Assembly (NCBI RefSeq): GCF_000757825.1 | Contig: NZ_CP009451.1 | Coordinates: forward strand, 2,232,001-2,296,000 | Length of the DNA: 64,000 bases | Direction of reading: 5' to 3' | Source of the DNA: Cedecea neteri | GTDB lineage: Bacteria; Pseudomonadota; Gammaproteobacteria; Enterobacterales; Enterobacteriaceae | Shown here: positions 1-8,503 of the stretch, piece by piece | Position numbering within the stretch: the stretch's first letter is position 1 | How the letters are laid out: every line of letters starts with the position of its first letter | The notes under the pieces: model-generated | The model's database searches: none | Told to the model about the DNA's origin: nothing | Seen by the model: only the letters and a program-made list of their open reading frames with translations | Position numbers and translations under genes: made by a program

Positions 1-284
1 TGCTCGATTTGTACGCCGACTGGTGCGTGGCGTGTAAAGAGTTCGAGAAATACACCTTTAGCGATCCGCAGGTGCAAAAAGCGCTGTCTGATACCGTTTT
101 ACTCCAGGCCGACGTCACGGCAAATAACGCCGATGACAAAGCCCTGTTGAAGCATCTGCAGGTGCTTGGCCTGCCGACCATTTTATTCTTTGATACTCAC
201 GGCCTCGAGCAGCCTGCAGCCCGCGTAACGGGCTTTATGGATGCCAGCGCGTTTAGCGAGCATTTGCGCAATCGCAGCCAGTAA
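1..284 (+). CDS. dsbD: DsbD C-terminal thioredoxin domain (partial)
   Basis: This is the 3' end of the thiol:disulfide interchange protein DsbD; the 5' part lies outside the window. DsbD carries electrons from cytoplasmic thioredoxin across the inner membrane to DsbC, DsbG and CcmG. What is seen is the periplasmic thioredoxin-fold gamma domain, with the redox motif [11 protein letters not shown] near the window edge and the cis-proline segment GLPTILFF. The stop is TAA at 282-284. yjdC follows 38 bases downstream with its own ribosome binding site, as in E. coli (dsbD-yjdC). The reading frame enters the window at base 3. The assignment rests on motif and neighbour order. Confidence 0.93.
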   Translation, partial: LDLYADWCVACKEFEKYTFSDPQVQKALSDTVLLQADVTANNADDKALLKHLQVLGLPTILFFDTHGLEQPAARVTGFMDASAFSEHLRNRSQ

Positions 285-322
285 ACAACACTTGATCCGT
301 TGGGAAACGTAAGGAGAAAACC

Positions 323-898
323 GTGCAACGCGAAGAAGTTTTAGAGCACGCCCTGCATGTCCTTGAACGTGAAGGCATTGCCAGCACGACGCTGGAGATG
401 GTGGCGCAAGAAGCCGATTACCCGCTCGCTGAGGTTCGACAGTTTTGGCCCGACAGCGAAGCCCTGCTGTACGACGCCCTGCGCTACTTAAGCTCGCAGG
501 TAGACGTCTGGCGGCGCCAGCTGATGCTGGATGAAGAGATGACGCCGGAGCAAAAGCTGCTGAAACGCTACCATGCCCTGACCGAATGCGTGAGTAACCA
601 GCGCTACCCCGGCTGCCTGTTTATTGCCGCCTGCACGTTCTACCCCGACGCCGCGCACCCGATTCATCAGCTTGCAGACCAGCAGAAAAAAGCGGCCTGG
701 GAGTACACTCACGAGCTGCTGACGCAGATGGAAGTGGATGACCCGACGATGGTCGCCCACCAAATGGAGCTGGTGCTGGAAGGCTGCCTGAGTAAGCTAT
801 TGGTGAAGCGCAGCCAGGCCGATATCGACACAGCCAGGACCCTTGCGGAAGATATTCTGCGCTTTGCGCTGTGCCGCACCGGCGGGGCATTAACCTGA
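323..898 (+). CDS. yjdC: TetR-family transcriptional regulator YjdC
   Basis: A 191-residue protein with an N-terminal helix-turn-helix (about residues 10-50, containing [16 protein letters not shown]) and a C-terminal ligand domain with [13 protein letters not shown] and [14 protein letters not shown], as in YjdC of E. coli, which has the same length. The start is GTG at 323, preceded by AAGGAG at 311-316. It lies directly behind dsbD and just before tRNA-Phe, the E. coli arrangement. The ligand and targets of YjdC are not known to me; the function call is family-level (TetR-type DNA-binding regulator). Confidence 0.92.
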   Translation: MQREEVLEHALHVLEREGIASTTLEMVAQEADYPLAEVRQFWPDSEALLYDALRYLSSQVDVWRRQLMLDEEMTPEQKLLKRYHALTECVSNQRYPGCLFIAACTFYPDAAHPIHQLADQQKKAAWEYTHELLTQMEVDDPTMVAHQMELVLEGCLSKLLVKRSQADIDTARTLAEDILRFALCRTGGALT

Positions 899-918
899 AG
901 CACGTCTTTTTGCTGCCC

Positions 919-947
919 TTGACTGAAAAGCAGGCAATCAGCATAGT
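919..947 (+). promoter_or_regulatory. Possible tRNA-Phe promoter
   Basis: A TTGACT -35 at 919-924 is followed after 17 bases by CATAGT at 942-947. It lies about 65 bases upstream of the mature tRNA 5' end, which leaves a short leader for RNase P processing. Seen by eye only. Confidence 0.4.
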
Positions 948-1012
948 TTTAGGGATTTTTTATGACAAAGCCGTTGACGCCTGGCGGCCTTTACGGTTTA
1001 ATGCGGCCCGTT

Positions 1013-1088
1013 GCCCGGATAGCTCAGTCGGTAGAGCAGGGGATTGAAAATCCCCGTGTCCTTGGTTCGATTCCGAGTCCGGGCACCA
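1013..1088 (+). tRNA. pheU: tRNA-Phe (GAA)
   Basis: A 76-base cloverleaf: acceptor GCCCGGA pairs with TCCGGGC before a genome-encoded ACCA end, D-arm with AGCTCAGTCGGTAGAGC, anticodon stem-loop GGGGATTGAAAATCCCC with anticodon GAA, and T-arm with GGTTCGATTCC. The position behind dsbD-yjdC corresponds to pheU of E. coli. The symbol is by synteny; the tRNA identity is certain from the anticodon. Confidence 0.97.
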
Positions 1089-1099
1089 CTATTTAGAAG

Positions 1100-1122
1100 A
1101 ACCCGCCTATGGCGGGTTTTTT
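1100..1122 (+). terminator. Rho-independent terminator of tRNA-Phe
   Basis: AACCCGCC (1100-1107), loop TAT, GGCGGGTT (1111-1118), then a run of T. It lies 11 bases after the tRNA CCA end. Confidence 0.85.
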
Positions 1123-1133
1123 GCTTTCTGGCG

Positions 1134-1161
1134 TCTGGACTCTGGACTCTGGACTCTGGAC
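1134..1161. repeat. 7-bp tandem repeat (TCTGGAC x4)
   Basis: Four exact head-to-tail copies of TCTGGAC directly behind the tRNA-Phe terminator, followed by a broken copy (TCTCCAT). The stretch 1123-1341 holds no gene I can support. Confidence 0.9.
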
Positions 1162-1341
1162 TCTCCATCGAACAAGTTCGATTATTCAGCTGCATCAACA
1201 TCACCCTCTTCCAGCCACCTTTCCAGTGCCAAATAAAAGCGACAGCGCTCATCTGCACAAATGTCCAAACGGGGATCTAACCTGGTTTTTTTGAGTGATG
1301 TGTAGGGCGGCGGTTCTTACGAACCCCAAAAAGCATTCAGC

Positions 1342-1425
1342 CTACTGAAGCCAAAAATTCAGCGTGATCAGGCCGCAGGTGAGCAGCGCGGTGAGGATTA
1401 ATTCGAAACTGTAGCGTCGCAACAT
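1342..1425 (-). CDS. ydgU: Small membrane protein YdgU
   Basis: A 27-residue reading frame starting MLRRYSFELILTALL and ending NFWLQ: two basic residues then one hydrophobic segment (about residues 8-24), typical of a single-pass small membrane protein. It lies directly downstream of asr on the same strand, where E. coli carries ydgU, and has the same length as I recall for YdgU. A GGAG-type ribosome binding site lies upstream of the ATG (around 1433-1437). A hairpin between asr and this gene suggests expression by read-through from the asr promoter. The function of YdgU is not established. Confidence 0.72.
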   Translation of the reverse strand: MLRRYSFELILTALLTCGLITLNFWLQ

Positions 1426-1443
1426 TATCTGAACTCCAGAAAG

Positions 1444-1467
1444 AAACACCCGGCAAGCCGGGTGTTT
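1444..1467. terminator. Hairpin between asr and ydgU
   Basis: A perfect 10-bp stem, AAACACCCGG / CCGGGTGTTT with loop CAAG. On the minus strand it follows asr and ends in AAA/TTT tracts, so it can act as a partial terminator (attenuator) ahead of ydgU. Confidence 0.75.
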
Positions 1468-1506
1468 GTGTTAACGCTTCAAGCTAACGGGGTAGCCCCG
1501 CCTGAC

Positions 1507-1935
1507 TTATGCTGCTGGCTGAACAGCTGGTTTTGCTGCAGCTTTATGGTGTTTTTTCACGTGTTTCTTAGCAGCCTGCGCTTTCTGAGCAACAGGTTTT
1601 ACTGCTTTTTTATGATGCTTTTTAGCCGCCTGAGCCTTCTGTGCTGCCGCAGGTTTTACTGCTTTTTTGTGGTGCTTTTTGGCAGCCTGAGCTTTCTGCT
1701 CGGTCGCTGGCTTAGCGGCTTTTTTATGATGCTTTTTAGCGGCCTGAGCTTTCTGAACGGCAGCTTTTTTGTGTTTCTTATGGTGCGTTACTTTTGCCGC
1801 TGGAACTTTAGCAGCAGGTGCAGCGGCGGTGGTTGCCGGAGCAGCGGCTGGTGCGGTAGCGGTAGTGTCAGCAGCGAAAGCAGCGGAAGACAGACCCATA
1901 GCAGCGGCAACAACCAGAGCTAATACTTTTTTCAT
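1507..1935 (-). CDS. asr: Acid shock protein Asr
   Basis: A 142-residue protein with a signal peptide ([21 protein letters not shown], cleavage expected after AFA), an Ala/Pro/Thr-rich linker, then a Lys/His/Ala-rich part built of repeated units of the type [12 protein letters not shown] (about residues 55-135). This is the make-up of Asr, a periplasmic, processed, intrinsically disordered protein induced at low pH and thought to protect periplasmic proteins by proton buffering and chaperoning. An RstA-box-like site lies upstream (see separate entry), matching control of asr by RstBA/PhoB in E. coli. The repeat region is prone to change in copy number; E. coli Asr is shorter (about 100 residues). 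Confidence 0.93.
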   Translation of the reverse strand: MKKVLALVVAAAMGLSSAAFAADTTATAPAAAPATTAAAPAAKVPAAKVTHHKKHKKAAVQKAQAAKKHHKKAAKPATEQKAQAAKKHHKKAVKPAAAQKAQAAKKHHKKAVKPVAQKAQAAKKHVKKHHKAAAKPAVQPAA

Positions 1936-1991
1936 TTCGACATCCTCGAATTTGTTTTTGTGTGTACCCCACTGCGGGGCCGTTGAAATGA

Positions 1992-1997
1992 ACTATA
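1992..1997 (-). promoter_or_regulatory. asr -10 element
   Basis: On the minus strand this reads TATAGT, about 55 bases upstream of the asr ATG. A consensus -35 is not evident, as expected for an activated promoter. Confidence 0.5.
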
Positions 1998-2039
1998 GGC
2001 GTGTCGAATAAACTCTTCAGTGAGTGTTTGGTATCGGCG

Positions 2040-2053
2040 TGTAATGAAATGTA
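2040..2053 (-). promoter_or_regulatory. RstA-box-like site upstream of asr
   Basis: On the minus strand the sequence is TACATTTCATTACA, one mismatch from the known RstA consensus TACATNTNGTTACA. It is centred about 50 bases upstream of the -10 element. E. coli asr is a known RstA target. Confidence 0.65.
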
Positions 2054-2086
2054 CAACACACACGCTGCTGGCCTGCCAGGCTGTTT

Positions 2087-3766
2087 TCAGCCGTCATTCC
2101 CCGACACGTCCCGGTAAACCATCAGATTGTTACGCTTCTCACCGGGACGATTATCTTCCCAGAAAAATGTCATTCCCGCAGGCGCAGGCTGTAGCTTATC
2201 GCCGAGCACAATCAGCCAGCGGCAATTCTCAGGCCTGCTGAAGGTCTTTTGTGGCCGATGCAGAATGCCTGCAAAGTAGTAGAGCATCGGTGCTTCAGAT
2301 TCACCAATGCGGTAAGACGCCATACAGTCATTCGCCTGGTACTGCCCGGCAAGGTGACTTTTGAGATCGGTAAAGACGCCTTCGTAGCCTTTACTGTAAT
2401 CGAACCAGCCGACCATCAAGGTAAACGCCACGCTCCAGACAGAGACCGCGCCTAATCCCCAACTCAGAGCGGCACGCAATGCCGGGTTGAGCGCACCAGA
2501 TAAACGCGCGCGGCTAAACCACAGCGCAGTGATAGCCAGAGCAAACAGGCACAGCGGCCAGGAGAAATGCAGCTCGTAGCTCGTCGGCAGCCAACGCTCA
2601 AGAGGATCCAACCACCCTCTTTTATCGCCGCTAATCTTCAGCAGATAGACGCCCCACACCACCACCAGCAGGACTGACCAGAGCGCGGCGGCAAAATAAG
2701 AGAAATAACGTAGCGTTTTCTCTTTTATTAACGGCAGCAGCTGAGAGCCCAATATGGCCAGCGGGCCAACAAAGGGCATCAGATATAAAGCACGGCTGCT
2801 CGCCGACATCTGCAGAACAATAATCCCCAGCAGCGGAAACAGAGTAATAGCAAAGTCATCCTGACTCTTCAGGCGCTTAAGAGGGTGACGGAGAAAATAT
2901 AGCGTTGCCAGTATGCCGGACGGCAGTGCAAAAAGCACAATCGCCTCGGGGACTCGCATCAGATTGGCTTTAGCCCCGAGCTTTGCAACAGAAAACCCCA
3001 GGAAGCGGCCAATGTTATTTTCCCAGAACCACACTATAAACAGATCCGGATGCTTCATATAAAGCAGCACCGGCCAGGGAAGAATAAAGGCAAGTGAAAC
3101 GACTCCCGCAAGAATAACAGGCTTCCAAAAAGATTTTGTCCGGCATTGCGCGAAAAATAGAGAACTAAAAAATAGCGTCATCCACAGCACGCCGGGAATA
3201 AAAACGCCTTTCGATAACAGGGTGACCACCGTCCCCACGCAAACCCATACGGCCGAGGCGGCTATTTTTTCCTGACGGATAAGTCCTACAATGCCATAGA
3301 GCGCCACGGTTGCACCGGCAGTGAGGGCCGTATCGCTGAACATATCATGGCTGTGACGCAGAATGCCCGGAGCGCTGACATACACGGTGAAAGCTAGCCA
3401 AATACGGTAATCCGTCAGGCTTTCACTACGAAATACTCTCCTCGCCAGCAGAATAAAAAATGAAAAATTAATAACAGAAAACAATAACGTTGCGGTGCGA
3501 GCTGCATCATGCATCGGCAGTACGCCAGAGAATAAATGCACCATCAGCGTGGCCGTCCAGTAATAAAGCGGTGGTTTTTCCATAAAAGGCTCACCGGCAT
3601 TCACAGGCACCAACCAGTTGCCTGTTTCATACATGGTTTGAATCACGCCAAAAGTATAATTTTCATCCTGCTTCCACGGCGTATGCCCATATATTCCCGG
3701 CAACAAATAAATAAACAGAAAACCAATAAACAGAAGGAGTACTTTTCCATCCTTGCGCTGCAACAT
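2087..3766 (-). CDS. ArnT-like membrane glycosyltransferase
   Basis: A 559-residue protein with many hydrophobic segments and the N-terminal periplasmic-loop signature of the GT-39/GT-83 (PMT/ArnT) superfamily: LLPGIYGHTPWKQDENYT with the acidic DE pair (about residues 21-38), and EPFMEKPPLYYW (about 59-70). ArnT enzymes move a sugar from undecaprenyl phosphate to lipid A. Its length is close to ArnT (about 550), but it stands alone, without arn genes, so the donor and acceptor are open; it may modify lipid A, LPS core or another surface glycan. AAGGAG lies 10 bases before the ATG. It is convergent to nothing and divergent from the haem receptor gene. Confidence 0.75.
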   Translation of the reverse strand: MLQRKDGKVLLLFIGFLFIYLLPGIYGHTPWKQDENYTFGVIQTMYETGNWLVPVNAGEPFMEKPPLYYWTATLMVHLFSGVLPMHDAARTATLLFSVINFSFFILLARRVFRSESLTDYRIWLAFTVYVSAPGILRHSHDMFSDTALTAGATVALYGIVGLIRQEKIAASAVWVCVGTVVTLLSKGVFIPGVLWMTLFFSSLFFAQCRTKSFWKPVILAGVVSLAFILPWPVLLYMKHPDLFIVWFWENNIGRFLGFSVAKLGAKANLMRVPEAIVLFALPSGILATLYFLRHPLKRLKSQDDFAITLFPLLGIIVLQMSASSRALYLMPFVGPLAILGSQLLPLIKEKTLRYFSYFAAALWSVLLVVVWGVYLLKISGDKRGWLDPLERWLPTSYELHFSWPLCLFALAITALWFSRARLSGALNPALRAALSWGLGAVSVWSVAFTLMVGWFDYSKGYEGVFTDLKSHLAGQYQANDCMASYRIGESEAPMLYYFAGILHRPQKTFSRPENCRWLIVLGDKLQPAPAGMTFFWEDNRPGEKRNNLMVYRDVSGNDG

Positions 3767-4025
3767 AAAAACATCACTCCTTTACATGATTTGACTGATT
3801 ATTTCTGGCGGTAACTAACCAGGAGGCATTTGGAATTAAGGCATACCCTGCCGCAAGACATTACAAACCTGGAACACAACGGAAAATAAACAGCGTGCGT
3901 CATTCCAGGCTCATGGCAGCTTTTTGCGGGTTTGTTGATGAAATAAACAGGTTAGAAACATAAAAAGGATCGATCCTGCCATAGACATGGGACGCGCCCC
4001 CTCTTTTCAAAGACGCCGCGCAACT

Positions 4026-4039
4026 TTGACCAAAATCAA
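4026..4039. promoter_or_regulatory. FNR-like site upstream of the haem operon
   Basis: TTGAC-CAAA-ATCAA differs at one base from the FNR consensus TTGAT-N4-ATCAA. It lies inside a longer perfect inverted repeat (CAACTTTGA 4021-4029 / TCAAAGTTG 4036-4044). With the TATAAA at 4091-4096 as -10, its centre is near -70, a position used by class I activators. This would fit an operon whose ChuW-type enzyme works without oxygen. Inference from position and consensus only. Confidence 0.5.
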
Positions 4040-4090
4040 AGTTGCATCTGGTTAGCAGGTTAAACGGTGGATATGCGTGACCGGCCTGGA

Positions 4091-4096
4091 TATAAA
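4091..4096 (+). promoter_or_regulatory. Possible -10 of the haem operon
   Basis: TATAAA, seven bases before the Fur box, so that the predicted start point falls in the Fur site. No good -35 is seen. Confidence 0.4.
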
Positions 4097-4103
4097 GGCG
4101 AAC

Positions 4104-4122
4104 GATAATAACTATCATTACT
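4104..4122. promoter_or_regulatory. Fur box upstream of the haem operon
   Basis: GATAATAACTATCATTACT matches the 19-bp Fur consensus (GATAATGATAATCATTATC) at most positions. It is flanked by the inverted repeat GCGAAC (4098-4103) / GTTCGC (4123-4128) and lies 19 bases before the receptor ATG, so Fur-Fe would block transcription. Confidence 0.8.
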
Positions 4123-4140
4123 GTTCGCAAGGATGAGTTT

Positions 4141-6285
4141 ATGCCAGGGAAACGTAAAACCTACACGGCCTTTTCAGCCATACCTCTGTTTGTTGCGGGA
4201 GCCGTTGCCGCTCCCGCCGCTGCATTTGCCCAGGAAAATACCGCGCCTGAAGATACCATCATCGTCAGCGCCAGCCGCTCGGAAACCAACCTCTGGAACA
4301 GCCCGGTCACCGTCCAGGTCGTGGACAGAAAAACGCTTGAGAACTCAACCAGCGTCTCGATTGCCGACGATCTGCGTGACATTCCCGGCGTAGAAGTCAC
4401 GGATAATTCACTGGCGGGGCGAAAGCAGATCCGCATCCGCGGGGAAGCCTCGTCACGCGTGCTGGTTTTGATTGATGGCCAGCAGGTCACCTGGCAGCGT
4501 GCCGGCCAGGACTACGGCGCGGGCCTGCTTATCGATGAATCCGCCCTGGAGCGAATTGAAGTTATTAAAGGCCCCTACTCCGTTCTTTATGGCTCACAGG
4601 CCATCGGCGGGGTGGTGAATTTCATCACCAAAAAAGGCGGTGACAAGCCGCTGGGCGGGCTGGTAAAAGCCACCTGGAACTCGGCAACGGCAGGCTGGCA
4701 GGAATCCGCCGCCGCCTGGGGCAGCATCGGCCAGTTCGACTATCGCATTAACGGCAGCTACTCGGATCAGGGCAACAGAAAAACGCCAGATGGGCGGCTG
4801 GATAACACCCACTTTCGCAATAACGGCCAGGGCCTGTGGCTGGGCTACAACTTCGACCGCCAGAAAATCGGCCTGTCTCTCGACCGCTACCGCCTCTCCA
4901 CGCAAACCTGGTACAGCGATCCGGCTCACCAGTTCGATACTTTTAGCGTCAGGATCCCGGCAATGACGCGGGAAAAAATCGGGCTGTTTTACGATTATGA
5001 CGTCGACGGAAACTACCTGAAAAAAATCCACCTCGATGCCTATAACCAGACCGTCGAACGCCAGTTTGAAAATGAAGTCGCCACTACGCAGCCGATTCCC
5101 TCGCCCATCATCCAGGCGTTAAGCGTAAAAAATCAGACCCAAACCCACGATAAGCAGTACACCCAGGGCGTGACGCTGCAAACTAACTTCTCGCTGCCGG
5201 CCGGGAACGATCTGGTGCTTGGGGCGCAGTATCAGCACGACAAAGTGAACCAGAATTCCAGCGGCTACACGCGCCAGACGGCGAAAACCGGGTTCTTTGA
5301 TATCGAAACCCGCACCCGGTCGCAGGATAAATCAGAGCAAACTAATACCTCGCTGTTTGCTCAGAACGCCTGGCATCTGGCCGATGACTGGACCTGGACC
5401 GTGGGAGCCAGGCAATACTGGCTGGCCTCAAAGCTCATCAACAGCAGCTCGCAAACGGTTGAAGACGGTGTGGCAACCAGCAGCACCAAAGGCGACAAGT
5501 CGACCAGCGATAGCCAGTTTGTGGGTGCCACCAGCCTGAACTACTCCGGGTTTAAAGATATCGAGCTGCGCGCCGCCTTTGCCCAGGGCTACGTCTTCCC
5601 GACGCTGGTACAGCAATTTATGCAAACCTCCGCCGGCGGCGGCCTGACTTATGGCAACCAGAACCTGAGCCCTGAACATTCCAATAACTACGAAATCGGT
5701 GCCCGCTATAAGGGCAATCTGTGGTTGGTGGACGGCACGGCATACTACTCCGAAGCGAAAGATTACATCGCTTCGCGGGCCTGCGAAGGGCAAGCCGTTT
5801 GTCAGGGAAACAGCGGCAGCGCACGAGCCGACTACCGCTACTACGACAATATCAATCGAGCCAAAACCTACGGCATAGAGCTCAGCGCCGAGTATAACGG
5901 CTGGGCCATCTCCCCTTATCTGAGCGGTAACCTCCTACGTCGTCAGTATCAGAGCAGCACGTTGAAAACCTGGGATACCGGGGAACCCGCCGTTAACGGC
6001 CGCTTTGGGGTCAGGCATACGCTTATGCTCAACGCCATGAACCTCACCTCCGACGCCTTCATCCGCGCCGCTTCCCGAGCCAAAGAAAATACCGGCGACG
6101 GTGAAAGGCGCTACCCCGGCTGGGCTACGCTGAATCTGGCGGTAAATGCAGAATTTGGTGACAACGACCAGTACCAGGTCAACTTTGCGCTGAATAATCT
6201 GACCAACAAGCGCTACCAGACCGCCCACGAATCTATTCCGGAAGCGGGCTTCAATACGGCCCTCGGCTTTGGGTGGAAATTCTGA
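4141..6285 (+). CDS. TonB-dependent outer-membrane receptor, probably haem
   Basis: A 714-residue receptor: signal peptide ending near AFAQ (about residue 31), a TonB-box-like segment (EDTIIVSAS, about 38-46), a plug domain with RIRGEASSRVLVLIDG and GPYSVLYGSQAIGGVVNF, and a 22-strand barrel ending in GFGWKF with terminal Phe. The loop region FAQGYVFPTL...NQNLSPEHSNNYEIG resembles the FRAP/NPNL boxes of haem receptors. It is the first gene of the chuT-W-X-Y operon, behind a Fur box, which points to haem or haemoprotein uptake. It is longer than E. coli ChuA (660), so I give no symbol; HutA/HmuR-like receptors or another siderophore specificity are possible. The stop overlaps the next start (TGATG). 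Confidence 0.82.
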   Translation: MPGKRKTYTAFSAIPLFVAGAVAAPAAAFAQENTAPEDTIIVSASRSETNLWNSPVTVQVVDRKTLENSTSVSIADDLRDIPGVEVTDNSLAGRKQIRIRGEASSRVLVLIDGQQVTWQRAGQDYGAGLLIDESALERIEVIKGPYSVLYGSQAIGGVVNFITKKGGDKPLGGLVKATWNSATAGWQESAAAWGSIGQFDYRINGSYSDQGNRKTPDGRLDNTHFRNNGQGLWLGYNFDRQKIGLSLDRYRLSTQTWYSDPAHQFDTFSVRIPAMTREKIGLFYDYDVDGNYLKKIHLDAYNQTVERQFENEVATTQPIPSPIIQALSVKNQTQTHDKQYTQGVTLQTNFSLPAGNDLVLGAQYQHDKVNQNSSGYTRQTAKTGFFDIETRTRSQDKSEQTNTSLFAQNAWHLADDWTWTVGARQYWLASKLINSSSQTVEDGVATSSTKGDKSTSDSQFVGATSLNYSGFKDIELRAAFAQGYVFPTLVQQFMQTSAGGGLTYGNQNLSPEHSNNYEIGARYKGNLWLVDGTAYYSEAKDYIASRACEGQAVCQGNSGSARADYRYYDNINRAKTYGIELSAEYNGWAISPYLSGNLLRRQYQSSTLKTWDTGEPAVNGRFGVRHTLMLNAMNLTSDAFIRAASRAKENTGDGERRYPGWATLNLAVNAEFGDNDQYQVNFALNNLTNKRYQTAHESIPEAGFNTALGFGWKF

Positions 6286-7127
6286 TGAAGAAAAGTCATT
6301 TTGCCGTACTGCTGGCGCTGACGGCGTCATTTTCCACCGCTGCCGGCGAGCGGCTGGTTGTTGCCGGAGGTTCACTGACAGAACTCGTTTACGCGCTGGG
6401 CGCAGGCGCTCAGGTAGTTGGCGTAGACGAAACCACAGCCTGGCCGCCGGAAACGGAAAAATTGCCGCACACCGGCCCGTGGATGCAGCTCAGCAGCGAA
6501 GCCATATTGTCGCTGCGCCCTGAGCGCTTCATCACCTGGCAGGACGCTGGCCCACACATCGTCTTTGAACAGCTTAAAAAAACCAAAGTGAACGTGCTGT
6601 TGCTCCCACGAGTTCCCGCCACGGTCGAACAAATGTATGAAAATATTCAAACACTTGCTAATGCCCTGGGTAGCCCGCAGCAGGGCAAAGCACTGATTGC
6701 CAGCCTGCGCCAACGGCTGGAGGCCGTAGCCAAAAGCAGCGCCCTCAAACCCCATCCCGTCAGGGCGATGTTTATTCTCTCTGCAGGCGGCAGCCTGCCG
6801 CAGGTTGCCGGCGCGGGCAGCGTGGCCGACACCATCCTGAAAATGGCGGGAGCCAGCAATATCGCCGGGCATCGCCAGTATCAGAGCTACAGCACCGAAG
6901 CGATGATAGCTGCGAATCCGGACGTGATTGTCGCCACGACCCAAATGACGCAGGGCAACCCTGACGCGCTGAAGGCCATTCCCGGCATCACCCACACATC
7001 GGCCTGGAAAAATAAGCGGATAGTCATCATCGATCGGGCGCTGATCCTGGGCATGGGCCCGCGTATCGCAGAAGCCGTGGAACTACTGCATCACCAGTTT
7101 TGGCCTGATTCCGGGCAGAACGATTAA
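6285..7127 (+). CDS. chuT: Periplasmic haem-binding protein (ChuT/HmuT-like)
   Basis: A 280-residue class III solute-binding protein: signal peptide (MKKSHFAVLLALTASFSTAAG), then RLVVAGGSLTELVYALGAG, the ShuT/ChuT N-terminal block in this family, and the second lobe block FILSAGGSLPQVAGAGSVAD. It should carry haem from the receptor to an inner-membrane ABC importer. The ATG at 6285 overlaps the receptor stop; an in-frame ATG at 6273 would lie inside the receptor gene and is less likely. No cognate permease or ATPase gene (chuU, hmuV) follows here, so the importer must be encoded elsewhere, be another transporter, or be missing. Confidence 0.85.
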   Translation: MKKSHFAVLLALTASFSTAAGERLVVAGGSLTELVYALGAGAQVVGVDETTAWPPETEKLPHTGPWMQLSSEAILSLRPERFITWQDAGPHIVFEQLKKTKVNVLLLPRVPATVEQMYENIQTLANALGSPQQGKALIASLRQRLEAVAKSSALKPHPVRAMFILSAGGSLPQVAGAGSVADTILKMAGASNIAGHRQYQSYSTEAMIAANPDVIVATTQMTQGNPDALKAIPGITHTSAWKNKRIVIIDRALILGMGPRIAEAVELLHHQFWPDSGQND

Positions 7128-7156
7128 GGATTACTTCGAAATGAGCGACGCTGAAC

Positions 7157-8503
7157 ATGAAACCTGAACTGGATCTCCAGGCGCACTTCGCGCAACCCGG
7201 CGGGCAACCTTTTAAAGATCGTCACGCTACCATGCCGTGGCGCGGCGCTGCACCCGTTGCCAAAGAGCAGCTTGAGCAAACCTGGCAGCAGGTGATTGCC
7301 AGCCCGACGCCTCCCGGCAAAAGGCTGGTCTATCTGCATATTCCCTTCTGCGCAACGCACTGTACCTTCTGCGGTTTTTATCAGAATCGCTACGAAGAAG
7401 ACCACTGCGAGCGTTACACCCACGCGCTGCTCAGGGAAATTGAGCTGGAGGCCAGCAGCCCGCTGCACCAGTCCGCGCCCATTCACGCCATCTACTTTGG
7501 CGGGGGCACGCCTTCGGCGCTTTCGGCAAAAGATTTGGCGCGGATCATTACCGCCCTGCGCCGCAGCCTGCCGCTGGCGCCTGACTGCGAAATCACCATT
7601 GAAGGCCGGGTGCTGAATTTTGACGATGAGCGCATCGATGCCTGCCTCGACGCGGGAGCAAACCGTTTCTCCATCGGCATTCAGTCGTTTAACAGCAAAA
7701 TCCGCAAGAAAATGGCACGTACGTCCGACGGCCCCACCGCCCGGCGCTTTATGGAAAACCTCTGCAAACGCGATCGCGCCGCCGTGGTGTGTGACCTGCT
7801 GTTTGGCCTGCCGGGTCAGGATCGGCAACTGTGGGCAGAGGATCTGTCTATCGCGCGGGACATCGGCCTCGATGGCGTCGACCTTTATGCTCTGAACCTG
7901 CTGCCGCAAACGCCGCTGGGTAAAGCCGTGGAAAACGGACGTGTTGCGCTACCTTCACCGGCAGAACGCAGGGATCTGTACCTTCAGGGCTGCGACTTCA
8001 TGGACAGCGCGGGCTGGCGCTGCATCAGCAACAGCCACTGGGCGCGCACCACGCGAGAGCGCAACCTCTACAACCTGCTGATAAAACAAGGCGCAGACTG
8101 CCTGGCCTTTGGCTCAGGGGCGGGCGGCTCGGTCAACGGCTATTCCTGGATGGTTGAGCGTAACCTTGAAAACTGGCACACCGCCGTTGCCGCCGGGAAA
8201 AAGCCGCTGATGATGATGGCCCGCACCACCGACCCTGGCTACCGCTGGCGGCATCGGCTGCAGGCCGGGATTGAAACTGCACGCGTGCCGCTCGATGAAT
8301 TGACCGCTGATGCGCCTCTGCTCCAGCCGCTGCTCACCCAGTGGCATGAGTCCGGCCTGACGCGCGATGACTCTCTCTGCCTGCGCCTGACCGACGAAGG
8401 CCGCTTCTGGGCCAGTAATATCTTCCAGTCCCTGCAGACGCTGATTTCGACCCTGAATACCCCAATAACAACGGAAAACAATCCACAAGGAGCTCCCCTA
8501 TGA
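7157..8503 (+). CDS. chuW: Radical SAM anaerobilin synthase (ChuW/HutW)
   Basis: A 448-residue HemN-like radical SAM protein. The cluster motif is C65-ATH-C69-TF-C72 (CX3CX2C) in YLHIPFCATHCTFCGFY, followed by the SAM-binding block YFGGGTPSAL and RFSIGIQSFN. ChuW of E. coli O157:H7 opens the haem ring without oxygen by methyl transfer, freeing iron and making anaerobilin; it is a separate branch from coproporphyrinogen dehydrogenase HemN. The next two genes, chuX and chuY, are its usual partners, and its TGA overlaps the chuX ATG, so the three are translated together. Distinguishing it from HemN rests mainly on this context. Confidence 0.9.
   Translation: MKPELDLQAHFAQPGGQPFKDRHATMPWRGAAPVAKEQLEQTWQQVIASPTPPGKRLVYLHIPFCATHCTFCGFYQNRYEEDHCERYTHALLREIELEASSPLHQSAPIHAIYFGGGTPSALSAKDLARIITALRRSLPLAPDCEITIEGRVLNFDDERIDACLDAGANRFSIGIQSFNSKIRKKMARTSDGPTARRFMENLCKRDRAAVVCDLLFGLPGQDRQLWAEDLSIARDIGLDGVDLYALNLLPQTPLGKAVENGRVALPSPAERRDLYLQGCDFMDSAGWRCISNSHWARTTRERNLYNLLIKQGADCLAFGSGAGGSVNGYSWMVERNLENWHTAVAAGKKPLMMMARTTDPGYRWRHRLQAGIETARVPLDELTADAPLLQPLLTQWHESGLTRDDSLCLRLTDEGRFWASNIFQSLQTLISTLNTPITTENNPQGAPL

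Noticed and set aside
1462..1923. Cys/Phe-rich frame opposite asr
   Set aside because: It is the complement of the Lys/His/Ala repeats of asr and shows no independent support.
3900..4130. Open frame on the minus strand over the haem promoter
   Set aside because: It covers the Fur box and the FNR-like palindrome and has no family features; chance frame.
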